A stretch of DNA of 64,000 bases, taken from contig WGNI01000012.1 of NCBI GenBank assembly GCA_016124655.1, forward strand, positions 1 to 64,000. Direction: 5' to 3'. This document shows positions 32,342 through 40,731 of the stretch, piece after piece (within the stretch, counting starts at the first letter, position 1; the number at the start of each line of letters is the position of its first letter). The notes beneath the pieces were generated by a model. It had not been told where the DNA came from. It saw only the letters and a list, made by a program, of their open reading frames with translations, and did no database searches. Made by a program: the position numbers and the translations under genes. Source of the stretch: Alphaproteobacteria bacterium. GTDB taxonomy: Bacteria; Pseudomonadota; Alphaproteobacteria; Caulobacterales; Aquidulcibacteraceae.

Positions 32342-33211
32342 TCAGCGCTCCGGCAGGGGGATGAATTCGTCGTCGCCCGGCACTTTTCCGAATCTGCCGT
32401 CGCGCCAGTCAGCTTTGGCCTGTTCGATGCGATCGGCGCTGCTGGAGACGAAATTCCACCACATATGGCGCGGCGCATCCAAGGCGGCGCCGCCGATGAT
32501 GACAAAACGCGCGGCTGTCACGGCGCTGAGCGTGCGCGCATCATTGCTGAGCACGGCAAGTTTCCCCGCTTCAACGTCTTCGCCATCGACGCGGACATGG
32601 CCTTCCACGACATAGATCGCGCGCTCGTCGTGGCCTTCCGGCGCGACGATGTCCGCGCCTGCATCAAGCTGCGCATCGACATAGAAAAGATCGCTGAAGG
32701 TCTCGACCGGAGATGCGCGGCCAAAGGCTTCACCGACGATCAAGCGCAAGCGTGCGCCATTCTCGCGCCAGGCCGGCAGGGTCGCGGCGGGATGATGCAC
32801 AAAGCGGGGCTCTGTTTCTTCGTGCGCTTTCGGCAGCGCCACCCATAACTGCAACCCGTACAGCGTTCCGCCGGCGGCGCGGACTTCCGGGCTGGTGCGT
32901 TCGGAATGGACGATGCCGCGGCCCGCCGTCATCCAATTGACGTCGCCGGGGCGGATCTCCTGCACAAACCCCAGGGAATCGCGGTGCAGGATTTCGCCTT
33001 CAAACAGACATGTCACTGTCGCCAGCCCGATGTGCGGGTGCGGGCGCACGTCGAGGCCCTGGCCCGGGCCGAACGCGACCGGCCCCATCTGGTCGAGAAA
33101 CACAAAGGACGCGACCGCACGCTTCTCGATCGCCGGCAGGGCGCGGCGCACGACGAAGCCTTCGCCCAGGTCGCGCGGTTTCGGGGAAATCAGGGCGGCG
33201 ATTGCGGTCAT
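32342..33211 (-). CDS. Pirin family protein
   Basis: A 289-residue bicupin. Iron ligands are clear: H58 and H60 (RPHPHIG), H102 and E104 (RGIVHSER). The whole segment from RPHPHIGLATV to NWMTAGRGIVHSE matches pirin and quercetinase-like proteins. Bacterial pirins have weak quercetin 2,3-dioxygenase activity or interact with metabolic enzymes, but the substrate is often unknown. The C-terminal cupin lacks an obvious metal set. It heads the two-gene unit with the NUDIX gene. A short divergent distance to other genes is absent; the gene above is the terminator of the secreted repeat protein gene. Confidence 0.93.
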   Translation of the reverse strand: MTAIAALISPKPRDLGEGFVVRRALPAIEKRAVASFVFLDQMGPVAFGPGQGLDVRPHPHIGLATVTCLFEGEILHRDSLGFVQEIRPGDVNWMTAGRGIVHSERTSPEVRAAGGTLYGLQLWVALPKAHEETEPRFVHHPAATLPAWRENGARLRLIVGEAFGRASPVETFSDLFYVDAQLDAGADIVAPEGHDERAIYVVEGHVRVDGEDVEAGKLAVLSNDARTLSAVTAARFVIIGGAALDAPRHMWWNFVSSSADRIEQAKADWRDGRFGKVPGDDEFIPLPER

Positions 33212-33298
33212 CTCAGGCTCACTGCTCGGGGCGTGGTGTTAGGACACTGCGCAGCGGCGATCAAATCGCGGGCGCGTGCTCCGCCTCATAGCGTTGCA

Positions 33299-33334
33299 CA
33301 AAAAAGAAGGCCCGGCTTGGCGGCCGGGCCTTTT
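33299..33334 (-). terminator. Rho-independent terminator of the secreted repeat protein gene
   Basis: A 10-bp stem (aaggcccggc with gccgggcctt) around a six-base loop, followed on the minus strand by a T-rich run (cttctttttt). It lies about 25 bases past the stop codon of the gene at 33357-34199, which reads toward it. On the plus strand only four T follow, so it is mainly a minus-strand terminator. Confidence 0.8.
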
Positions 33335-33356
33335 CAGTGGGCGGTGTTGGGCGGGG

Positions 33357-34199
33357 TTATTGGGGAGAGACTTCGTAGGTTCCGGTCTGCGTGCGGGTTT
33401 CGCCGTCACGGCCGGTGACGGTGCGATTGACCGCGCCCGTGCCGTCGCCATTGCCGACGCGCTCGCGATCGATCTGCCGCGTCGCGCCATCGGCGAAGGT
33501 CGTGTCGCGGGAATAGACCGCGCCATCTTCAGTGCGCGTGCGGGATTCCGCGCTGGTGACAGTCTGGCCTTGGCGATTGGTGACGGCGGTGTCGCGCACG
33601 CATGTGCCTTGACCGTCGCACGAACCCGTCGAAGAGCGCGACACTTGCGTGCCGTCTTCGAACGTGGCGGTGGAGTTCACCGTGCGTGCGCCGTCCTGAC
33701 GCGTGACGTCGCGCTGATATTGCACGGCGCCGGCGTTTTGCGTTTGGATGTCGCCGGTGACGGAGCGGCCGTTTTCGGTGCGCGTCGCGGAGAAGTCGCC
33801 GGTCTGCGTGCGGGTTTCGCCATTGCGGCCGGTGACGGTGCGGCTTGCGCTCCATTGGCCTTCGCCGGTGCGCTGCGCGTCGGCGTCGACGCTGCGCGTG
33901 GAGCCGTCGGGATAGGTGCGCGTGCGATCGTGCGAGGCGGTCCCCTCTTCGCGGTTCCAGGTGCGCTCATCGCGAACGCTGGTCTGCCCGCCATTGGGGC
34001 CGGTGACGGTGGATTCGCGCGTGCGCGATCCGCGCTGACGGTTCACCGAGGCATTGCCCTGATAGGTTCCGCGTTCGGTCTGCACAGAGGCCGAGCCGCG
34101 GCGGCCGCGGGCGTCGGCTTCGGTGACGCTCGCCGCCAAGGTTCCAGCGGTGAGCAGGATGGCCGCTAGCGCGGCTGCGTGCTTATTGACGCCAATCAT
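33357..34199 (-). CDS. Secreted repetitive protein with DG-type repeats
   Basis: A 280-residue protein not assigned to a family. A signal peptide (about 1-30, with an Ala-rich core, cleaved near EADA) precedes a polar region rich in Thr, Arg, Gly, Asp and Ser. Repeats of about 17-25 residues contain T-x-T-x-x-[DN]-G-x-[TE]-R. Examples are TVTGRNGETRTQTGDF (121-136) and TVTGRDGETRTQTGTY (260-275), with other units at TYPDGSTR, DVTRQDGART, TATFEDGTQV and DTTFADGATR. The pattern resembles YD/RHS-like coils. Two cysteines (194 and 200, CDGQGTC) could make a disulfide. ATG 34199 has ggggac upstream. Its terminator is at 33299-33334. Confidence 0.8.
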   Translation of the reverse strand: MIGVNKHAAALAAILLTAGTLAASVTEADARGRRGSASVQTERGTYQGNASVNRQRGSRTRESTVTGPNGGQTSVRDERTWNREEGTASHDRTRTYPDGSTRSVDADAQRTGEGQWSASRTVTGRNGETRTQTGDFSATRTENGRSVTGDIQTQNAGAVQYQRDVTRQDGARTVNSTATFEDGTQVSRSSTGSCDGQGTCVRDTAVTNRQGQTVTSAESRTRTEDGAVYSRDTTFADGATRQIDRERVGNGDGTGAVNRTVTGRDGETRTQTGTYEVSPQ

Positions 34200-34296
34200 C
34201 GATAGTCCCCTGAAAAGCTGTCCAAAACGTCCCTGCTGAGCGTTGAACGGTCCTTTGGGGGCGTTCCGTCGCCGCATTCGTGGTTAATCTTGGGTC

Positions 34297-34812
34297 ATGA
34301 GCGTATCCATTGAGGTGATCGTCGCGCGGATCGAGACGCTGAAGGTCGCGGCGATCGTCAATCCCGCCAATCGCGGGCTGCTGCCCGGCGGGGGCGCGGA
34401 CGGCGCGATCCGGCGCGCGGCGGGACCAGAGCTGAATGCGCTTTTGGCGATGCATGGCGGGCTGGCGGAAGGCGCAGCGCTGGTGACGCCCGGTTTCGAT
34501 CTGCCCGCGCAATGGGTGATCCACACGGTGGCGCCGATCTGGTTTGCGCCGGGCGACGAGGCTGAGAAAATCGCACGGCTGCGTTCGTGCTATTCACGGT
34601 GCCTCATGGCTGCGCGCGAACGCGGCATGGCCGATATCGCCTTCCCCGCGATCGGCACGGGCGCGTTCGGCTGGCCGCGCGATCTGGGCGCTGCGATTGC
34701 GCTAGAGCAGACGCGCGCAGCCGCGACGGCGCCGGCGCGCGTGATTTTCTGCTGCTTCACCGAAGAGGACGCAGACTTTTATCGCGCCGCGATGGCGGCA
34801 GCGTCAGAGTAG
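34297..34812 (+). CDS. Macro-domain protein (O-acetyl-ADP-ribose deacetylase-like)
   Basis: A 171-residue macro domain. The ADP-ribose pocket is marked by VNPAN (21-25), the GGGADGAIRRAAG loop (31-43) and AIGTGAFGWP (about 120). This is the YmdB/AF1521-like set of motifs; such proteins remove ADP-ribose from substrates or hydrolyse O-acetyl-ADP-ribose. The catalytic N/D/H groups of deacetylases are present in part. It is a short plus-strand gene, starting 97 bases from the secreted repeat protein gene and overlapping the end of the dihydroorotase-like gene by nine bases. NAD-linked signalling is a possible theme with the TIR protein and the Nudix regulator elsewhere in the window, but not demonstrated. 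Confidence 0.92.
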   Translation: MSVSIEVIVARIETLKVAAIVNPANRGLLPGGGADGAIRRAAGPELNALLAMHGGLAEGAALVTPGFDLPAQWVIHTVAPIWFAPGDEAEKIARLRSCYSRCLMAARERGMADIAFPAIGTGAFGWPRDLGAAIALEQTRAAATAPARVIFCCFTEEDADFYRAAMAAASE

Positions 34813-36132
34813 CGTTTCCAGAAACCGGATCGGTTCGCCCCCGCCTTCGCGCACGAGCGCGCCATCGCGCATCACAATCGCACCGCGGATAATCGTCGCC
34901 ATCGGCCAGCCCTTTGCGGCGAAGCCGTCAAACGGCGTCCATCCGGCGCGCGTGGCCTGCTCGGCGTGCGTGATGATATGGTCGGCGTTGAGATCGACGA
35001 GCGTGAAATCCGCATCATAGCCCAAGGCGATGCGGCCCTTGCCGGCAATGTTGAACACGCGCGCGGGGCCGGCGCTGGTCAGATCGATGAAACGCTGCAG
35101 CGACAGACGCCCCTCGGACACATGCTTCAGCATCACGGGAACGAGCGTTTGTACGCCCGGCATGCCAGACGGCGATTTCGGATAGGGTTGCGTCTTTTCT
35201 TCGCGCGTGTGCGGCGCGTGATCGGTGCCGAGCACATCGACGACGCCTTGGGCGATGCCCAAATCCCACAGCATCGCGCGATCCTGCGCGGTGCGGATCG
35301 GCGGGTTCATCTGGGCAAAGCCATTCAACCGCCGATAGATGTCCGGGCTTTCGAAGGTCAGGAATTGCGGCAGCGTCTCTACGGTGGCGACATCTTTCGC
35401 TGTCGCTAGGAATTCCATTTCCGCGCCTGAAGAGACATGCAGCACATGCACGCGCTTGCCGTATTTGCGCGCGGCGGCAACCAATCGCTTGACCGCCAGG
35501 AGCGCCGCCTCCACGTCGCGCACTTCGGGATGGCTGGTCCAATCGCCTTCGCGCGCCAAGGATTTGCGCTCCTGGAGGCGGGCTTCATCTTCGGCATGAA
35601 ACGCGCCGCGGCGGCGGATGCTTTTCAGCACCCGCTCCAGGCCCTCATCGTCCTTCACCAGGAGCGTGCCGGTCGACGAGCCCATAAACGTCTTCACGCC
35701 GCAACAGCCTGGGAGGCGCTCCAGCTCGCCCAGGTGATCGGCGTTTTCATCGGTCGCGCCGACGTAAAACGCGTGGTCGACATGCATGCGGCCCTTGGCG
35801 CGGGCGAGCTTGTCGGCCAAGGCTTCCGGCGTGGATGTCGGCGGGGCGGTGTTGGGCATTTCGAACACGGCGGTGACGCCGCCGAGGGCGGCGGCGCGCG
35901 AGCCCGTCTCCAAATCCTCTTTGTGTTCATTTCCCGGTTCGCGAAAATGCACCTGAGTGTCGATCACACCGGGTAGAACGTGCAGGCCCGTCGCGTTGAA
36001 GGTTTCGCCGGCGGAGGCGGCCGACAAATCGCCGATCGCGGCGATGCGCCCCTGGTTTACGCCGACATCAAGATTTGCAAGGCCGCCTGGCGTTGCGACG
36101 GTTCCGCCGCGCACGATGAGATCATAGGTCAC
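34804..36132 (-). CDS. Dihydroorotase-family amidohydrolase
   Basis: A 442-residue cyclic amidohydrolase of the dihydroorotase/allantoinase type. Conserved sections are the VHFREPGNEHKED segment, GVKTFMG (metal-bridging lysine), HVLHVSS and GTDHAPH (metal histidines and catalytic Asp). In the first motif the usual HxH reads Q-V-H (DTQVHFREPG), so one metal ligand is missing, as seen in a subgroup of alphaproteobacterial proteins annotated as dihydroorotase. GTG 36132 is chosen because ggagg lies upstream and because it overlaps the stop of the heptosyltransferase gene (GTGA), giving probable translational coupling. Pyrimidine synthesis or another hydrolytic step is possible. Confidence 0.85.
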   Translation of the reverse strand: MTYDLIVRGGTVATPGGLANLDVGVNQGRIAAIGDLSAASAGETFNATGLHVLPGVIDTQVHFREPGNEHKEDLETGSRAAALGGVTAVFEMPNTAPPTSTPEALADKLARAKGRMHVDHAFYVGATDENADHLGELERLPGCCGVKTFMGSSTGTLLVKDDEGLERVLKSIRRRGAFHAEDEARLQERKSLAREGDWTSHPEVRDVEAALLAVKRLVAAARKYGKRVHVLHVSSGAEMEFLATAKDVATVETLPQFLTFESPDIYRRLNGFAQMNPPIRTAQDRAMLWDLGIAQGVVDVLGTDHAPHTREEKTQPYPKSPSGMPGVQTLVPVMLKHVSEGRLSLQRFIDLTSAGPARVFNIAGKGRIALGYDADFTLVDLNADHIITHAEQATRAGWTPFDGFAAKGWPMATIIRGAIVMRDGALVREGGGEPIRFLETLL

Positions 36133-37088
36133 GACAAGCCTCCGGCGCTGAGCAAATCCTGCGCGGCGGCTTCCACCGCGTCGACGTCGAGATCGTCCAT
36201 CAGGCTGTAATCGATCGACGGCATATAGCCGATCGCCATGATGTCGGCATAGGCGCGGCCGCGCAGCGCGCGCGTGCGCGGACCCCATGGGCCATAGACG
36301 CGTTCATCGGAGGGACCGAACAGGCCCAAGGTCGGCGCGCCCGCCGCGGCCGCGATATGCATCAAGCCGGAATCGTTGCCGACAAACAGCGTCGCGCGCT
36401 CCAGAAGCGCTGCGCACGCCAGGACGTCCAGCTTGCCCGCCAGATTGGCGGACGCCACGCCGTCGGCGTCGAGCGACTCAGAAATTTCCGTGATAATGGA
36501 ATCATCTTCCGGCGCGCCGAGCAGAGCGACTTGCGCGCCCGCGAGTGGGCCAGCCTCGCCGACAAGCCTGCGCGCGAGCGCTGCGAACCGATCCGGGGCC
36601 CAGCGTTTGCCAATGAAATTCGCGCCGGCGCCCAACGCCAGAAGCGGCGCGCCGAGTTGCACGACTTTCGCCGCGTCCGCGCGCGCAGCGGCATCGATAT
36701 GGAGTTTCGGCGGCAACGGCCGGCCCGCGCGCATCACGGCGCCGAGCTCTTCAAGCTTGTGGCGCATGCGCGGCGATTTGCGCTGCACGATCCTGCGCCG
36801 CGCGTTCAGCGCGAAGGTCGTCAAGGTGCCGCGCAGATCGATGGCCAGATCGAACCGTTCGCCGCGGATTTCACGCAGCAAGGCGAACCAGTGCGCGTTG
36901 CCGCGCTGCTTGCTCAAAACATGCAACCGCTTCAATCCCGGCGTGGCGCGAAACAAGGGCGCAGGCAACGCGCCGCACGCGATCGTCACCGCAGCGCCGG
37001 GAACTTGCCGCAGCGCGAAATCAAGCGCGCCTGTGGACAAGACCGCGTCGCCCAGGCGGTTTGAAGCGATGAAGAGAATGGACCCCAT
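36129..37088 (-). CDS. Glycosyltransferase family 9 (heptosyltransferase-like)
   Basis: A 319-residue GT-B enzyme of the ADP-heptose:LPS heptosyltransferase type. The start MGSILFIASNRLGDAVLSTG and the C-terminal nucleotide-binding part with TLFVGNDSGLMHIAAAAGAP (the conserved D-x-G-x-x-H) and LGLFGPSDERVYGPWG are diagnostic. It would transfer a sugar, usually heptose, to lipopolysaccharide core or another acceptor at the inner membrane. No other LPS gene is adjacent. The stop codon overlaps the start of the dihydroorotase-like gene, so the two share a transcript. It is divergent from ygfZ, with 80 bases between starts. Confidence 0.9.
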   Translation of the reverse strand: MGSILFIASNRLGDAVLSTGALDFALRQVPGAAVTIACGALPAPLFRATPGLKRLHVLSKQRGNAHWFALLREIRGERFDLAIDLRGTLTTFALNARRRIVQRKSPRMRHKLEELGAVMRAGRPLPPKLHIDAAARADAAKVVQLGAPLLALGAGANFIGKRWAPDRFAALARRLVGEAGPLAGAQVALLGAPEDDSIITEISESLDADGVASANLAGKLDVLACAALLERATLFVGNDSGLMHIAAAAGAPTLGLFGPSDERVYGPWGPRTRALRGRAYADIMAIGYMPSIDYSLMDDLDVDAVEAAAQDLLSAGGLS

Positions 37089-37168
37089 GGAGGCCTGCGC
37101 TTTACGCGAGCGGCGCGGGCGAAAGCAATGCGCTTGCGCGGCGCGCGGACGCGGGCCACATCAGCGCC

Positions 37169-37984
37169 ATGACGTGGCTTGGCTTGGATCGGGCGATTGT
37201 GCGGGCGTCCGGCGCGGACGCGGCCTCCTTTCTCGACAATCTCATTACGCAGGATGTGGAAAAGCTTGCGCGCGCGGCATGCTTTTACGGCGGGCTGTTG
37301 ACGCCGCAGGGCAAAGTCAGCGCCGATTTCCTGATCTGGCCGGACGGCGACGGGTTCCTGCTGGAGACCGCGCCCGCGTTCGCCGCCGACCTCATGCGCA
37401 AGCTGACGCTTTACCGCCTGCGGGCGAAGGTCGAGATCACGGCGATGGACTGGCGGGCCGCGGCTTGCTTCGGCGATGAGCCCGCGCCCCCAGAGGGCCT
37501 CAGCGCGCCGGACCCGCGCCTGCCCGGCCTGGGCCGGCGCTGGATCGGGCCCGGCGACGGATTTCCCAATCAGCCCGAGGCGGCGCTGGCCGCGCGGGTC
37601 GCCGCGGGCGTTCCCGATCTGGCCGCCGACGCGGGGCCGGAGGAGGTTTTCGCGCTGGAGGCGCTGTTTGAAGAGCTGAACGGCGTGGCGTTCGACAAGG
37701 GGTGCTTCGTGGGCCAGGAAAACGTCTCGCGGATGAAGCGCCGGGCCACCACGAGGAAAAAGTTCTGCCCGATCGCCACCGAGGGCCATGCGCCTTTTGG
37801 AACGCCCCTCCTGGCCGATGGCGTCGAGATCGGGACCACGCGCAGCGCGATCCCCGGCCGGGCGTTGGCCCTCCTCCGGCTCGACCGCGCGCTGGCGGCG
37901 ACCCGCCTGGAGGCCGGCGGCGCGCCGGCCCGGCTCGATCCCCCGACATGGCTGATCCCGCCGAAGTCGGACGACGCGCCGTGA
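37169..37984 (+). CDS. ygfZ: YgfZ/GcvT-like folate-binding iron-sulfur maintenance protein
   Basis: A 271-residue cytoplasmic protein. The signature KGCFVGQE (family K-G-C-[FY]-x-G-Q-E), near residue 178, identifies YgfZ/IBA57, which helps repair or build 4Fe-4S proteins such as MiaB, using tetrahydrofolate. The N-terminal part with FLDNLITQDVEKL, and GLLTPQGKV after it, matches the folate-binding GcvT-like fold. Length is slightly below E. coli YgfZ (326). The stop codon overlaps the GTG start of the tag gene by three bases (GTGA), so they are translationally coupled. Confidence 0.93.
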   Translation: MTWLGLDRAIVRASGADAASFLDNLITQDVEKLARAACFYGGLLTPQGKVSADFLIWPDGDGFLLETAPAFAADLMRKLTLYRLRAKVEITAMDWRAAACFGDEPAPPEGLSAPDPRLPGLGRRWIGPGDGFPNQPEAALAARVAAGVPDLAADAGPEEVFALEALFEELNGVAFDKGCFVGQENVSRMKRRATTRKKFCPIATEGHAPFGTPLLADGVEIGTTRSAIPGRALALLRLDRALAATRLEAGGAPARLDPPTWLIPPKSDDAP

Positions 37985-38571
37985 CGCGCTGCGGCTGGGT
38001 CAATCCGCAGGATCCGCTCTATTGCGCCTATCACGATCAGGAATGGGGCGTGCCGGAATGGGATGCGCGGGCGCTCTGGGAAAAGCTCCTGCTGGACGGG
38101 TTCCAGGCGGGGCTGGCGTGGATCACCATTCTGCGCAAGTGCGAGACGCTGCGCGCAGCGTTTGACGGCTTCGAGCCGGAGCGCGTGGCCCGATACGACG
38201 AGACGAAGATCGCCGCGCTGCTGAACGACCCCGGCGTAATCCGCTCGCGCGCCAAGATCGAGGCCGTGATCGCCGGCGCCAAGGCCTATGAGGCCATGGC
38301 CGAGGCCGGTCAGGATTTCAGCGCGTATCTGTGGGGCTTCGTGGACGGCGCGCCGATCCAGAACCGCTGGGCCAACTTCCGCGATGCGCCAACCCAGACT
38401 GCGGCGAGCGCGGCGCTGGCGAAGGATTTGAAGGCGCGCGGCTTCAAATTCTGCGGGCCGGTGATCGTCTACGCCTTCATGCAGGCGGTGGGGATGGTCA
38501 ACGATCACGAGGGCACCTGCCCGCGTCATGGCCCGTGCGCACGCGCCGCTGGGCGCAGCGCGAAAGGGTGA
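37981..38571 (+). CDS. tag: DNA-3-methyladenine glycosylase I
   Basis: A 196-residue base-excision repair enzyme that removes 3-methyladenine. The start TRCGWVNPQDPLYCAYHD and the C-terminal HEGTCPRH region hold the zinc snap (C4, H18 and the late His/Cys), and WGVPEWDARALWEKLLLDGF with GLAWITILRKCE carries the conserved pocket. GTG 37981 is preferred over ATG 37948 because homologues begin MxRCGWV and because it overlaps the ygfZ stop. The two-gene unit with ygfZ has no evident functional link. Confidence 0.95.
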   Translation: MTRCGWVNPQDPLYCAYHDQEWGVPEWDARALWEKLLLDGFQAGLAWITILRKCETLRAAFDGFEPERVARYDETKIAALLNDPGVIRSRAKIEAVIAGAKAYEAMAEAGQDFSAYLWGFVDGAPIQNRWANFRDAPTQTAASAALAKDLKARGFKFCGPVIVYAFMQAVGMVNDHEGTCPRHGPCARAAGRSAKG

Positions 38572-38621
38572 CGCCGCCCCCGCCAGGGGGTAAGGGACCA
38601 AAAACCATAAGGAATGCCGCC

Positions 38622-39746
38622 TTGAGCACAGCCGTCGCCATTTCCGCGACCGGGCTGTTCACGCCTGAACAGTCCATCACCAACGAAGAATTGGTCGCCT
38701 CGTTCAACGCCTATGTCGCGCAATTCAACGCCGAGAACGCCGCGGCGATCGCCGCCGGCGAGCGCGCCGCCTTGGAGCCGTCGAGCCAGGAGTTCATCGA
38801 GAAGGCCTCCGGCATCAAAGCACGGTACGTGATCGACAAGACCGGCGTGCTCGATATCCAGCGCATGCGGCCCGACATTCCCGAACGGGCAAACGATGCG
38901 CCGTCGGTGATGGCGGAGATCGGGGTCGCTGCGGCGAAGCAGGCGCTGGCGCGCGCGGACCGCAAGGCGGAGCATGTCGATGCGGTGATTTGCGCTGCAT
39001 CGAACATGCAGCGCGCATACCCTGCGATGGCGATTGAAATTCAGCATGCGCTCGGCGTGGACGGCTATGCGTTCGACATGAATGTCGCGTGCTCTTCTGC
39101 GACGTTCGGCATTCAGACGGCGGCGGATTTCGTGCGCGCGGGCCACGCCAAGAGCGTGCTCGTGGTCAATCCGGAAATCTGCTCAGGGCATTTGAACTGG
39201 CGCGACCGCGACAGCCATTTCATTTTCGGCGACGTCGCCACCGCCGTGCTGGTGGAAGCCGCCGACATCGCGCCGCAAGGCTCTTGGGCCATTCTCGGCA
39301 CGCGGCTGAAGACCAAGTTCTCCAACAATATCCGCAACAATTTCGGATTTCTGAATCGCGCCGATCCCACCGGCATCGGCAAAACCGACAAGCTGTTCGT
39401 GCAAGACGGACGCAAGGTGTTCAAGGAGGTCGTGCCGATGGTGTCGGACATGATCTTGAGCCATCTCTCCGATCTCGGGATGAAGCCGGACGAGCTACGG
39501 CGCATGTGGCTGCATCAGGCCAACGCCAACATGAACCGGCTGATCGCAGCGCGCGTGCTTGGCCGCGACGCCACCGAAGACGAAAGTCCAACGGTGCTTG
39601 ATGAATACGCCAACACGTCGAGCGCGGGCTCGATCATCGCGTTTCACCGCCACAGTAACGATCTGCAGACCGGCGATCGCGGCCTGATCTGCTCGTTCGG
39701 GGCGGGTTATTCGGCAGGCACGGTGTTCGTCGCGAAAGCGGCGTAG
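38622..39746 (+). CDS. Beta-ketoacyl-ACP synthase III-like protein (FabH family)
   Basis: A 374-residue thiolase-fold enzyme that starts chain elongation by condensing an acyl-CoA with malonyl-ACP. Catalytic residues are C157 (NVACSSATFG), histidine in LHQANANMN and asparagine in EYANTSSAG. The insertion after LVASFNAYVAQ is characteristic of a longer alphaproteobacterial subgroup, larger than E. coli FabH (317). TTG 38622 is used because aaggaa is eight bases upstream and homologues begin here; no ATG fits. It may serve fatty-acid or specialised lipid synthesis. It is about 50 bases downstream of tag and ends four bases before the converging GNAT gene. Confidence 0.9.
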   Translation: MSTAVAISATGLFTPEQSITNEELVASFNAYVAQFNAENAAAIAAGERAALEPSSQEFIEKASGIKARYVIDKTGVLDIQRMRPDIPERANDAPSVMAEIGVAAAKQALARADRKAEHVDAVICAASNMQRAYPAMAIEIQHALGVDGYAFDMNVACSSATFGIQTAADFVRAGHAKSVLVVNPEICSGHLNWRDRDSHFIFGDVATAVLVEAADIAPQGSWAILGTRLKTKFSNNIRNNFGFLNRADPTGIGKTDKLFVQDGRKVFKEVVPMVSDMILSHLSDLGMKPDELRRMWLHQANANMNRLIAARVLGRDATEDESPTVLDEYANTSSAGSIIAFHRHSNDLQTGDRGLICSFGAGYSAGTVFVAKAA

Positions 39747-39750
39747 GGCT

Positions 39751-40233
39751 TCAGCGCGCCTCGGCGGCGAGCCATTCCATCACGTCGGCGCGCATCATGT
39801 AGGCCAACGCCTGTCGCTCCTGCGCGCCGACGGCGGCGAAGAATTTCCGCGCGATGTCGTTGCCGACGCCGGTCGTGATGGACAATTCCCGCGCGCCCAA
39901 TTCGATCGCGCGCTTGGCGACGTTGGAGAGCAGGATGCGCGCGGCGCCGCCGCGGCGATGGGCGGGATCGATATAGAGTTCGGCCAGAACGACGGTCGCG
40001 ACCGCGCGGCGCACGTCATAGCCCTTGGTGATCAGCGCCAGCCCGACCGGGCGCGCGCGGCGCTCCGGCTCGGCCAGCCAAGCCTCAAACAGCGCCGCCT
40101 GACCGAAGGCGTGGGCGCGCACATGCTCGGCGTCCAAAAGACCCGACAGCTCGCCAGCCTCTTCAGCGGCGGCGGCGCTCAACCGCGCAATGATATCGGC
40201 GTCCCGCGCCTGGGCGCGGCGGACGTGAACCAT
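39751..40233 (-). CDS. GNAT-family N-acetyltransferase
   Basis: A 160-residue single-domain acetyltransferase. Motif A is LAELYIDPAHRRGGAARILL (acetyl-CoA R/Q-x-x-G-x-G/A loop reading RRGGAA), followed by AIELGARELSITTGVGNDIA and a C-terminal AQERQALAYMMR. The acceptor is unknown. ATG 40233 has aaggag upstream, while the frame continues 19 codons further without an RBS. It lies downstream of the 44-codon membrane protein gene on the same strand. Confidence 0.88.
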   Translation of the reverse strand: MVHVRRAQARDADIIARLSAAAAEEAGELSGLLDAEHVRAHAFGQAALFEAWLAEPERRARPVGLALITKGYDVRRAVATVVLAELYIDPAHRRGGAARILLSNVAKRAIELGARELSITTGVGNDIARKFFAAVGAQERQALAYMMRADVMEWLAAEAR

Positions 40234-40330
40234 GGCGACCCGCTCCTTCCGGGGCCCGCCAAGTACCTCGCATTTGCGCGCAAGGCGCAAGCGATCTTTT
40301 TCAATTGTGTGACAGGGGGAGGCCTGAGCG

Positions 40331-40465
40331 CTAAAGATCGCCGATGAATGGGCGATCTTCTTTGGCTTGCCAGTCGGTGCCAGGGTTGGAGCGCGCCATC
40401 GCGGCGCCGACCAAGGTCAAGGCGACCACGATCAAAGCTGCGATAGAAATAACGACCCAAAACAT
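40331..40465 (-). CDS. 44-residue single-pass membrane protein
   Basis: A short frame starting at ATG 40465, with ggag seven bases upstream. The protein is MFWVVISIAALIVVALTLVG (one strong hydrophobic helix, 2-22), then a polar tail with SNPGTDWQAKEDRPFIGDL. The tail is charged and ends with a clear stop. It has no family I can name. It lies upstream of the GNAT gene on the same strand (97 bases), and its promoter region faces the compound palindrome at 40597-40709. RBS, composition and membrane segment support a real small gene; expression is unproven. Confidence 0.6.
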   Translation of the reverse strand: MFWVVISIAALIVVALTLVGAAMARSNPGTDWQAKEDRPFIGDL

Positions 40466-40596
40466 CTAACGCTCCACTAGAGATGGAATAATCTCCAATT
40501 GCGCTTATTATGTGGGGATTGCGTGGGACTTCCGCAAATGCTTTCGCGCACCGCGGCGCCTACGGCGATTTCTCGACGGCCCGGCCTCGGCTACAC

Positions 40597-40709
40597 TGGA
40601 CCGCGTTCAGGAAAAGTGGGTGCCGGTTTTCCGTCCGAACGCGGTCCAAGTTTAAAGTATTGCGGTTTCCGGGCGGCCGACCGGTATCCACTCGGCCCGA
40701 AACCGCAAT
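40597..40709. repeat. Compound two-hairpin palindromic element, copy 2 (perfect stems)
   Basis: First stem: tggaccgcgttc (40597-40608) with gaacgcggtcca (40637-40648), 12 bp, around a core with gaaaagtggg and ccggttttcc. Second stem: attgcggtttc (40659-40669) with gaaaccgcaat (40699-40709), 11 bp. Same order and cores as the copy at 13504-13615. It fills much of the 40466-40731 spacer, ending 22 bases before the HD-domain gene, so it lies in that gene's leader; nothing else is seen in the spacer. Confidence 0.8.
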
Positions 40710-40731
40710 TGGGATCGAGGAGACTTCCCGT

